A stretch of DNA of 5,392 nucleotides from Desulfobacteraceae bacterium (lineage in GTDB: Bacteria; Desulfobacterota; DSM-4660; Desulfatiglandales; Desulfatiglandaceae). Where the stretch lies: contig JAUUWD010000142.1 of assembly GCA_030589225.1 (NCBI GenBank), positions 1 through 5,392 on the forward strand. The letters are read 5' to 3'. Positions 1-5,392 of this stretch are shown in pieces; positions within the stretch are counted from its first letter, which is position 1, and the number at the start of each line of letters is the position of its first letter. The notes under the pieces are model-generated. The model was not told the origin of the DNA. It ran no database searches and worked only from the letters and a program-made list of their open reading frames with translations. A program made the position numbers and the translations under genes.

Positions 1-54
1 GATGCAAAAACGATGAGTTATTTATTTACAGACCCTTAGTCTGAAAAAATCGGC

Positions 55-84
55 TTGCAGTCTTTTTGAGGGATATGCTATAGA
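55..84 (+). promoter_or_regulatory. Weak candidate promoter for the ETF-QO gene
   Basis: A TTGCAG hexamer (55-60) lies 18 bp before TATAGA (79-84). TATAGA is preceded by TG at 76-77, as in an extended -10 element. A shifted -10 reading, TAGAAT (81-86), is also possible. Each hexamer is only a partial match to the sigma-70 consensus. If the upstream gene is etfA, as is common for this family, the ETF-QO gene could instead be read from a promoter outside the window. Transcription from here would start near 91, giving a leader of about 55 nt. Confidence 0.3.
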
Positions 85-132
85 ATTCCATGTGAATTGA
101 AGCACAAGAAAATATTTCCCCTAATCTCAATC

Positions 133-138
133 GGAGGG
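133..138 (+). promoter_or_regulatory. Ribosome binding site that supports the GTG start at 146
   Basis: GGAGGG lies 7 nt before the GTG at 146, which is ideal spacing. The next in-frame start, the ATG at 164 (codon 7), has only a purine-rich AAAGAGA upstream. The GTG is therefore the better start, although starting at codon 7 would still keep the whole FAD-binding fold. Confidence 0.75.
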
Positions 139-145
139 TTATCCC

Positions 146-1846
146 GTGGAAGAAAGAGATATAATGGAGGTTGATGTACTTTTTGTGGGCGGGGGTGTTG
201 CATGCCTTAGCGGGGCGCTCCATCTTGCGAATCTCATAAAAGGGCACAACGAAAAGGTAGAGCAGGGAGGTGATGGAAAGAAACTGGATGAAATCATGAT
301 TGCCATACTGGAAAAGAGTGCCTTTGTGGGCTCTCATAGCATTTCCGGGGCTGTCATGGATCCCATTGCCCTTAAAGAGCTTGTCCCTGATTTTTTAGAA
401 AAGGGCGCACCTGTGGAAGGTGAGATCAAAAAAGAGGAGGTGTGCCTGCTGACCAGAAATGGGCGGATTAAGTCCCCCATAACACCGCCGCCTCTTAATA
501 ATCACGGTAACTACGTGGTTTCCCTTTCAAAGTTTACAGAATGGTTAGGTAAACTAGTTGAGGAGAGTGGCGTTGATATATTCCCTGGTTTTGCAGGTAC
601 AGAGGTCCTCTACGATGGTAACAGGGTGATCGGTGTCAGGACAGGCGATAAAGGAATTGATGCGGATGGAAGCAAAAAAAGCAATTTTGAACCAGGAATC
701 GATCTGCATGCCAAAGTCAGTGTCTTTGGAGAGGGAACACGGGGGAGCCTTGCAAAGACCTTGATAGAGAAGTTCAAGTTAGACGAGGGGAAAAACCCGC
801 AGGGTTATGTGGTGGGTGTCAAAGAGGTGTGGGAGATCCCTGAAGGTAGAATTGAACCGGGGCATGTTATCCACACCATGGGCTACCCGCTAAAGAGTAA
901 TACATATGGCGGGGGATTTATTTATGGAATGAAAAACAACATGGTCTCCCTTGGGTTGATGACAGGCCTTGATTACGAAGACCCCCTTCTTGATCCTCAC
1001 CGTGAGTTTCAAAAATTCAAGCTCCACCCTTTTGTAGCCGACATTCTCAAAGACCGGAAACTGACCCAGTACGGGGCCAAGACAGCCCCTGTGGGAGGGT
1101 ATTTTTCTATTCCTGAACTCACATTCGAAGGGGGCCTTATTGTCGGGGATTCGGCAAGCCTGTTCATAAGCCAGAAGATCAAGGGGATTCACGTTGCAAT
1201 GAAATCGGGTATGCTGGCTGCAGAGACGATTTTTCAATCCCTTTTAAAAGATGACTTCTCACAGGCAAGCCTTGAGACGTACCAGAAAGCCCTCTATGAC
1301 AGCTATATCTCGAAGGAGCTTTACAAGGTGCGCAATTTCCATCAGGCCTTCCAGAAAGGTCTATGGATTGCCATGATCAAGGCAGGGTTCCAGTATATTC
1401 TGGGTGGCAGGATATTGAAGGGCCGACTTCCCACCGAACCTGATTTTGTTCACCTGAAAAAAGTGGTTGATGTTTATGGTACGGATTCCCCTACGGATGA
1501 GCAAAAGAGGGTAATTAAATTCGATGGCAAGCAAACATTTGACAAGGAAACGGATGTTTATTATTCAGGTACAACCCATGAGGAAAAACAGCCTGCCCAT
1601 CTTAAGATATTGGATCTTGACATCTGCTATACCAAATGCGTGGAAGAATATCAGAACCCTTGCGTGAGCTTTTGCCCTGCAAATGTTTACGAAATGGAGA
1701 TTGATGAGGAGACCGGCAAGCGTATTATGAAGCTCAACTTTTCGAACTGTGTTCATTGTAAGACATGCGATGTAAAAGACCCATATGAAAATATTACATG
1801 GGTCCCGCCTGAGGGCGGAGGAGGTCCGAAGTATACGGTAATGTGA
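146..1846 (+). CDS. Electron transfer flavoprotein:quinone oxidoreductase (ETF-QO)
   Basis: This 566-residue protein should oxidise reduced ETF, which carries electrons from acyl-CoA dehydrogenases, and reduce membrane menaquinone. Family members are monotopic membrane proteins with one FAD and one [4Fe-4S] cluster. The sequence shows an N-terminal dinucleotide-binding strand-turn-helix (residues 10-30). It also has the family block EK-x5-GSHSISGAVMDP (56-73), GEGTRGSL (195-202), GGGFIY (255-260) in the quinone/FAD region, a second FAD motif GDSASLF (334-340), and KIKGIHVAMKSGM (344-356). The C-terminal cluster motif CVHCKTCD-VKDP (535-546) is followed by a typical PEGGGGP tail, so the gene is complete and near the usual length. 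Two oddities are visible. The glycine motif reads GGGVAC (15-20), with Cys in place of the last Gly. Extra cysteines at 494, 498 and 506 precede the usual C510-P. Family identity is secure; menaquinone as acceptor is inferred from the likely host. The start is GTG. Confidence 0.95.
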   Translation: MEERDIMEVDVLFVGGGVACLSGALHLANLIKGHNEKVEQGGDGKKLDEIMIAILEKSAFVGSHSISGAVMDPIALKELVPDFLEKGAPVEGEIKKEEVCLLTRNGRIKSPITPPPLNNHGNYVVSLSKFTEWLGKLVEESGVDIFPGFAGTEVLYDGNRVIGVRTGDKGIDADGSKKSNFEPGIDLHAKVSVFGEGTRGSLAKTLIEKFKLDEGKNPQGYVVGVKEVWEIPEGRIEPGHVIHTMGYPLKSNTYGGGFIYGMKNNMVSLGLMTGLDYEDPLLDPHREFQKFKLHPFVADILKDRKLTQYGAKTAPVGGYFSIPELTFEGGLIVGDSASLFISQKIKGIHVAMKSGMLAAETIFQSLLKDDFSQASLETYQKALYDSYISKELYKVRNFHQAFQKGLWIAMIKAGFQYILGGRILKGRLPTEPDFVHLKKVVDVYGTDSPTDEQKRVIKFDGKQTFDKETDVYYSGTTHEEKQPAHLKILDLDICYTKCVEEYQNPCVSFCPANVYEMEIDEETGKRIMKLNFSNCVHCKTCDVKDPYENITWVPPEGGGGPKYTVM

Positions 1847-1963
1847 CCAGCAAGTTAAGTATGGAGTAGGGAGTAAGGAGTAAGCAGTAGGGAGTAGGCA
1901 GAAAAGGGCAACAAATCTTTATGGTGCTTACTGCGTACTGCTTACTGCATACTATTTAGCTGG
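1847..1963. repeat. Heptamer-based imperfect inverted-repeat element
   Basis: The left arm holds six perfectly phased 7-bp units of the form AGTANGG or AGTANGC (1858-1899). The right arm holds four units in the opposite orientation (1926-1953), reading GCTTACT, GCGTACT, GCTTACT, GCATACT. The outer ends are also inverted: CCAGC (1847-1851) and GCTGG (1959-1963), each followed inward by an A/T-rich spacer of 5-6 bases and AGTAT/ATACT. The central loop is about 26 nt (1900-1925). The whole element could fold into a long hairpin, with six units facing four. It starts on the base after the ETF-QO TGA. It encodes no protein and no T-run follows it, so it is not a typical intrinsic terminator. It may be a dispersed, MITE-like or REP-like repeat. 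From memory, similar AGTA-type heptamer arrays occur between genes in other bacteria, but copy number cannot be judged here. Confidence 0.85.
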
Positions 1964-1966
1964 GAA

Positions 1967-1995
1967 AAGACAGCACGTATTAATAAGTATATAAT
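1967..1995 (+). promoter_or_regulatory. Sigma-70-type promoter of qmoAB
   Basis: A perfect -10 box TATAAT (1990-1995) lies exactly 17 bp after AAGACA (1967-1972), which matches four of six positions of the TTGACA consensus. Transcription would start near 2002, giving a leader of about 47 nt before qmoA. The promoter lies just to the right of the repeat element, so the qmo genes appear able to start their own transcript independently of ETF-QO. Confidence 0.65.
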
Positions 1996-2022
1996 TTCGG
2001 AAAATTGTATATGTTCCGAAAT
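1994..2022. promoter_or_regulatory. Operator-like perfect inverted repeat at the qmoA promoter
   Basis: ATTTCGGAA (1994-2002) and TTCCGAAAT (2014-2022) form a perfect 9-bp inverted repeat with an 11-bp spacer. The half-site centres are 20 bp apart, about two helical turns, which suits a dimeric DNA-binding protein. The left arm overlaps the end of the -10 box and the predicted start point, where a bound protein would block RNA polymerase. The left arm would be mostly outside the transcript, so a DNA operator is more likely than an RNA hairpin. It does not match the HcpR (TTGTGA-N6-TCACAA) or Rex motif as I know them. The regulator is unknown. Confidence 0.55.
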
Positions 2023-2035
2023 ATATAAATGAGCC

Positions 2036-2042
2036 GAGGAGG
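2036..2042 (+). promoter_or_regulatory. Strong ribosome binding site of qmoA
   Basis: GAGGAGG lies 6 nt before the ATG at 2049. It is close to the ideal anti-16S complement and fixes the qmoA start, which also leaves a normal short N-terminus before the FAD-binding glycine motif. Confidence 0.85.
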
Positions 2043-2048
2043 ATAAGT

Positions 2049-3308
2049 ATGGCAAACACAGACACCCAGAGTATCCTGGTGGTCGGCAGTGGTATGGGCG
2101 GGCTCACTGCCGCTGTCGAGGCAGCAGAGGCGGGCTACGATGTCTATATAGTGGAGAAAAAACCCTATCTGGGGGGAAGGGTGGCCCAGCTTCATCATTA
2201 CTTCCCTAAATTGTGCCCTCCCAATTGCGGACTTGAAATCAACTTTCGCCGGATCAGGCAGAATCCCAGGGTGCGTTTTTTTACCATGGCCGAAGTAGAA
2301 AAGATTTCCGGAGAGGAAGGAGATTTCGATGTCACCATTCGATTAAGCCCTCGTTATGTTAACGAGAAATGTACTGGTTGCGGCAAATGCACCGAGGCCT
2401 GTACCATGGAAATCGAAAATGCCTTTAATTACGGTATGGATAAGATCAAGGCCGCTTATCTGCCACACGACATGGCTTACCCCATGCGGTATGTGCTGGA
2501 CCCGTCCCTGGTAAAAAGTGATGAGGCCCAAAAGGTTAAGGAGGCCTGCCCATATGATGCAATCGACCTGGATATGGAAACCAGGACAGTGGAATTGAAG
2601 GTGGGCTCTATTGTCTGGGCAACGGGATGGAAGCCCTATGATGCTAACAAGCTTGATACTTACGGATTTGGACAATACCCGGATGTGATCACAAACGTCA
2701 TGATGGAAAGACTGGCCTCCTGGACAGGGCCAACACAGGGAAAGATTGTTAGGCCTTCTGATGGCAAGGCGCCTGAGACAATAGCTTTTGTTCAATGCGC
2801 GGGTTCACGGGATGAAAATCACCTCCTTTACTGCTCGGGCATTTGCTGTCTGGCATCCATGAAGCAGGCCACCTATGTGCGCGAACAATATCCTGACGCC
2901 AAAATATATATCTTTTTTATTGATATTAGGGCCACAGACCGGTTGGAAGACTTTTATAACAAGGTCAAGGAAGATGAAAACATCCGGTTTTTTAAAGGTA
3001 AAGTGGCCAAGATCACCGAGGAAGATGGTAAGGGGCTTGTTCTGAGGGTTGAAGATACAATGACCGAAGAGCTGCATGAAATTTCTGCGGATCTGGTTGT
3101 GCTGGCAACAGGTATGCAACCCAATACATCTGACTCCCCTCTTCCCATTCAGGTCCCCTATGATGATTATGGGTTTATGGTTTCCCGAAACGGTAAACCC
3201 GGAATTCATGCTGCAGGTTGTGTAAGAACGCCGACTTTTGTTTCAGAAGTAGTCCAGGATGGAACGGCAGCAGCCCTAAAAGCTATTCAATCGGTTGTGA
3301 GGAGGTAA
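2049..3308 (+). CDS. qmoA: QmoA, HdrA-like flavoprotein subunit of the quinone-interacting oxidoreductase
   Basis: This 419-residue cytoplasmic flavoprotein belongs to the QmoABC complex, which is thought to carry electrons from menaquinol to APS reductase. An FAD-binding motif GSGMGG (13-18) is followed by the acidic residue E36 and LGGR (41-44). The block FPKLCPPNCGLEIN (52-65) is characteristic of QmoA. A ferredoxin-like set C108-x2-C111-x2-C114-x3-C118 follows, with a lone C167-P. The HdrA-type motif C250AGSRD plus C262-x3-C266-C267 and two ATG-type FAD segments complete the fold, ending in a C-terminal AAGC...DGTAAALKAI block. It is a shortened paralogue of the N-terminal two-thirds of QmoB, next door. 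Length fits the family. The gene has its own promoter and ends 5 nt before qmoB; its last codons carry the qmoB ribosome binding site. As I recall, the first described QmoA proteins, from Desulfovibrio, lack Fe-S clusters, so the cysteine motif deserves attention. Confidence 0.95.
   Translation: MANTDTQSILVVGSGMGGLTAAVEAAEAGYDVYIVEKKPYLGGRVAQLHHYFPKLCPPNCGLEINFRRIRQNPRVRFFTMAEVEKISGEEGDFDVTIRLSPRYVNEKCTGCGKCTEACTMEIENAFNYGMDKIKAAYLPHDMAYPMRYVLDPSLVKSDEAQKVKEACPYDAIDLDMETRTVELKVGSIVWATGWKPYDANKLDTYGFGQYPDVITNVMMERLASWTGPTQGKIVRPSDGKAPETIAFVQCAGSRDENHLLYCSGICCLASMKQATYVREQYPDAKIYIFFIDIRATDRLEDFYNKVKEDENIRFFKGKVAKITEEDGKGLVLRVEDTMTEELHEISADLVVLATGMQPNTSDSPLPIQVPYDDYGFMVSRNGKPGIHAAGCVRTPTFVSEVVQDGTAAALKAIQSVVRR
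3299..3306 (+). promoter_or_regulatory. qmoB ribosome binding site inside the qmoA 3' end
   Basis: GAGGAGGT covers the last codons of qmoA (Arg-Arg) and the first base of its TAA stop, 7 nt before the qmoB ATG at 3314. Ribosomes finishing qmoA would uncover or reuse it, so the two subunits are probably translationally coupled. Confidence 0.8.
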
Positions 3309-3313
3309 ACTCA

Positions 3314-5392
3314 ATGGAAAAAAAGACCGCAGTCTATATATGCACGGGATGTGGCATTGGAGATGCCCTTGATACAGAACAGCTCGGCAAGGTGGCTACT
3401 GATGAAGGCAGCGTCCCCATTTGCCGGATTCATGCCAACCTGTGCAGTCAGGAAGGTGTGGAACTCATTAAGAATGACATTGCCAATGAGGGCGCCAATA
3501 CACTGGTAATAGCAGCCTGTTCCCATAGGGTGATGTATGATGCGTTTAACTTTGAAAGCTGTATTGTTGACAGGGTCAATATCCGGGAACAGGTGGTCTG
3601 GTGTCAGAAACCAGGGGATGAAGATACCCAGATGATGGCAGAAGACTATCTCCGAATGGGCATGGCCAAGGTTGACAATATGGAACTGCCTGAACCCTTT
3701 AAACCTGAAGAAGAAATATCCAGGGATATCCTTGTGGTTGGAGGTGGACTGACCGGGATGACATCGGCCCTGGAAGCTGCAAAAGCTGGCTGTTCAGTGG
3801 TTTTGGTGGAAAAAGAGGCCCAACTGGGAGGTTTCCAGAGCAATGTCCAGAAAATAGCGACATTCCCTTACAAGGAAGCTCAGGATAACGATCTGGAACA
3901 ACTGATTCAGGAAGTCACGCAAAATGAAAAAATCAAGATATATACCGGGGCCAAGGTGGACAAAACCGCTGGAGGCCCGGGTGTTTTTCAGGCTACTATC
4001 AGCCAGAATGGAACCACGGCTGAGCATAAAATAGGGGCTATTGTGCTTGCGGCCGGATGGCAGCCCTATGACCCCGATAAGCTGGATAAAAAGCTCGGGT
4101 TCGGAGCTTCTCCCAATGTTATTACCAACGTCCTATTTGAAGAGAACGTTAAAGATGGAAAGATAACCCGACCCAGCGATGGAAAGGACGTAACAAACGT
4201 CGCCTTCCTGCAATGTGCAGGACAAAGAGATCCTGATCATCTGCCATACTGTTCAAGCGTTTGCTGTGTCACTGCCCTGAAGCAGGCCCTGCAGGTCAAG
4301 AGCCAAAATCCAGATGCCAATATTTTTGTAGTGTACAAAGAAATGAGGACTCCCGGGCAGGCTGAGGACATTTACCGGAAGGCCCAGGAAGAAGGAATAA
4401 TATTTATCCGGTGTCAGTCACCTGAGGTCAAGGCCAATGGTGACGGCCTGGTGGTTGAGGCCGAAGATGAACTTTTAGGTGAGACCGTTCTTATGGAAGA
4501 CCTGGACATGGTGGTTCTTGCCACAGGTATGGTCCCGGTTACTGCCTTTGGTATGGATATCACTAAGGAAGAAAAGGAAAAGGAAGAGGAAGAGAAAAAA
4601 AAGGAAGAGGAACTGGAAATACCTCTTGACGTTATCAGGCGTTCGGAGCTTTTAAACCTGGATTACAGGCAGGGTCCGGAACTGCCTGCGCTTCAATATG
4701 ATTTTCCGGACTCCAATTTCATATGTTTCCCTTACGAAAGCCGGCGTACAGGTGTATATGTTGCCGGTTGTGTGCGTCGTCCCATGGGAATAGAGACGGC
4801 CCGGGAGGATGCAGCCGGGGCGGTTATGAAGGCCATCCAGTGTATTGAGCTCACCTCCCAGGGTGCCGCGGTTCATCCCCGGTCAGGGGATATGACCTTT
4901 CCGGAATTTGCCATGCAGCGCTGCACACAGTGCAAGCGCTGTACGGTGGAATGTCCTTTTGGGGCCATTAATGAAGATGAAGAGGCCAATCCATTGCCGC
5001 AAATTACGCGATGCCGGCGTTGCGGTGTGTGCATGGGGGCTTGTCCTGAACGTATCATTTCCTTTAAGAATTATTCAGTGCAGATGATCGGCGCTATGAT
5101 TAAGGCCATTGAGGTGCCTGAGGAGGATGAAGAAAAACCGCGCATTCTTGTGCTGGCCTGTGAAAATGATGCCTATGGGGCACTTGATATGGCAGGGCTT
5201 AACCGCATGAAATATAACGCCTGGATTAGGGTAATTCCGATGCGGTGCCTTGGTTCCATGAACCTTGTCTGGATTGCAGATACCCTTTCAAAGGGCATTG
5301 ATGGAGTCCTTCTTCTGGGGTGCAAGCACGGAGATGATTATCAGTGTCATTTTATCAAGGGAAGTGAACTGGCTGATATCCGGTTGAGCAAG
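3314..5392 (+). CDS. qmoB: QmoB, HdrA/MvhD-like iron-sulfur flavoprotein subunit (3' end missing)
   Basis: The frame stays open for 693 codons to the window edge. The family is about 750 residues long, so only the C-terminal tail is missing. QmoB is the large soluble subunit of QmoABC, combining an HdrA-like part with an MvhD-like part. The N-terminus has YICTGCGIG (Cys10, Cys13), then Cys37, Cys44 and the AACSHR block (Cys69), as in HdrA-type N-terminal domains. The FAD motif is GGGLTG (143-148). HdrA-type cysteines follow at 301, 313, 317 and 318. Two full [4Fe-4S] motifs C-x2-C-x2-C-x3-CP lie at 537-548 and 567-578. The MvhD-like domain begins near 610, with Cys616, Cys645, Cys670 and Cys678 as likely [2Fe-2S] ligands, in the contexts LACENDAYG, MRCLGSMN and GCKHGDDYQCH. 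A Glu/Lys-only linker (418-433, before Leu434) separates the second FAD segment from the ICFPYESRRTGVYVAGCVRRP block. The start is set by the overlapping ribosome binding site. qmoC is expected downstream. Confidence 0.96.
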   Translation, partial: MEKKTAVYICTGCGIGDALDTEQLGKVATDEGSVPICRIHANLCSQEGVELIKNDIANEGANTLVIAACSHRVMYDAFNFESCIVDRVNIREQVVWCQKPGDEDTQMMAEDYLRMGMAKVDNMELPEPFKPEEEISRDILVVGGGLTGMTSALEAAKAGCSVVLVEKEAQLGGFQSNVQKIATFPYKEAQDNDLEQLIQEVTQNEKIKIYTGAKVDKTAGGPGVFQATISQNGTTAEHKIGAIVLAAGWQPYDPDKLDKKLGFGASPNVITNVLFEENVKDGKITRPSDGKDVTNVAFLQCAGQRDPDHLPYCSSVCCVTALKQALQVKSQNPDANIFVVYKEMRTPGQAEDIYRKAQEEGIIFIRCQSPEVKANGDGLVVEAEDELLGETVLMEDLDMVVLATGMVPVTAFGMDITKEEKEKEEEEKKKEEELEIPLDVIRRSELLNLDYRQGPELPALQYDFPDSNFICFPYESRRTGVYVAGCVRRPMGIETAREDAAGAVMKAIQCIELTSQGAAVHPRSGDMTFPEFAMQRCTQCKRCTVECPFGAINEDEEANPLPQITRCRRCGVCMGACPERIISFKNYSVQMIGAMIKAIEVPEEDEEKPRILVLACENDAYGALDMAGLNRMKYNAWIRVIPMRCLGSMNLVWIADTLSKGIDGVLLLGCKHGDDYQCHFIKGSELADIRLSK

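Noticed and set aside
1..39. Possible last 12 codons of an upstream gene, ending at TAG (37-39).
   Set aside because: The frame is open from the edge, but so short a stretch occurs easily by chance. No family is recognisable and it does not look like the C-terminus of EtfA.
29..49. Small hairpin CAGAC/GTCTG with an adjacent A-run, a possible terminator.
   Set aside because: The stem is only 5 bp. The run after it on the + strand is A, not T. Read on the - strand, the T-run comes before the stem, so neither strand gives a proper intrinsic terminator.
26..337. Reverse-strand open frame overlapping the start of the ETF-QO gene.
   Set aside because: It lies largely opposite a strongly supported coding region, resembles no known protein and has no clear ribosome binding site.
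1858..1953. Heptamer arrays considered as a CRISPR array or an intrinsic terminator.
   Set aside because: Units are 7 bp with no spacers, so this is not CRISPR. No T-run follows the hairpin, so it is not a standard terminator.
2024..2029. Alternative -10 box TATAAA closer to qmoA.
   Set aside because: No convincing -35 hexamer lies 16-18 bp upstream, and the start point would fall at or within the ribosome binding site. The TATAAT at 1990 with AAGACA at 17 bp is much better.
2343..3209. Reverse-strand open frames of 150 and 134 codons opposite qmoA.
   Set aside because: They mirror a well-conserved gene on the other strand, and their translations show no recognisable domain.

Overview
The window is most likely a chromosomal piece of an anaerobic, sulfate-reducing bacterium of the Desulfobacterota (former Deltaproteobacteria). 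The main reason is a qmoA-qmoB pair. These encode two subunits of the quinone-interacting membrane-bound oxidoreductase that links the menaquinone pool to APS reductase in dissimilatory sulfate reduction. Upstream lies a complete gene for an electron-transfer-flavoprotein:quinone oxidoreductase (ETF-QO), which suggests that the host oxidises fatty acids or other acyl-CoA-forming substrates. All genes are on the + strand and none shows a frameshift. The species cannot be fixed from the sequence alone.

Layout: 1-145 is a short leader with only a weak promoter candidate and a clear Shine-Dalgarno. 146-1846 is the ETF-QO gene (GTG start). 1847-1963 is an imperfect inverted-repeat element built from tandem 7-bp units (AGTANGG or AGTANGC), starting on the base after the ETF-QO stop codon. 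1967-2048 is a compact control region for qmoA: a good sigma-70-type promoter with a perfect TATAAT, a perfect 9-bp inverted repeat overlapping the -10 box and the expected start point, and a strong ribosome binding site. 2049-3308 is qmoA. 3314-5392 is qmoB, which runs off the right edge; qmoC would be expected next.

How the parts fit: ETF-QO should pass electrons from acyl-CoA dehydrogenases, via ETF, to menaquinone. QmoABC should take electrons from menaquinol and deliver them to AprAB. The window therefore puts an input and an output of the menaquinone pool side by side, although the repeat element and a separate promoter suggest they are separate transcription units. In the sulfate reducers I know, qmoABC usually follows sat/aprBA, so this placement is somewhat unusual.

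Nothing here is clearly a new system. The best leads are the operator-like palindrome in the qmoA promoter, the heptamer inverted-repeat element, a ferredoxin-type cysteine motif within QmoA, extra cysteines in ETF-QO that resemble a partial second Fe-S site, and an all-purine, Glu/Lys-rich linker in QmoB.
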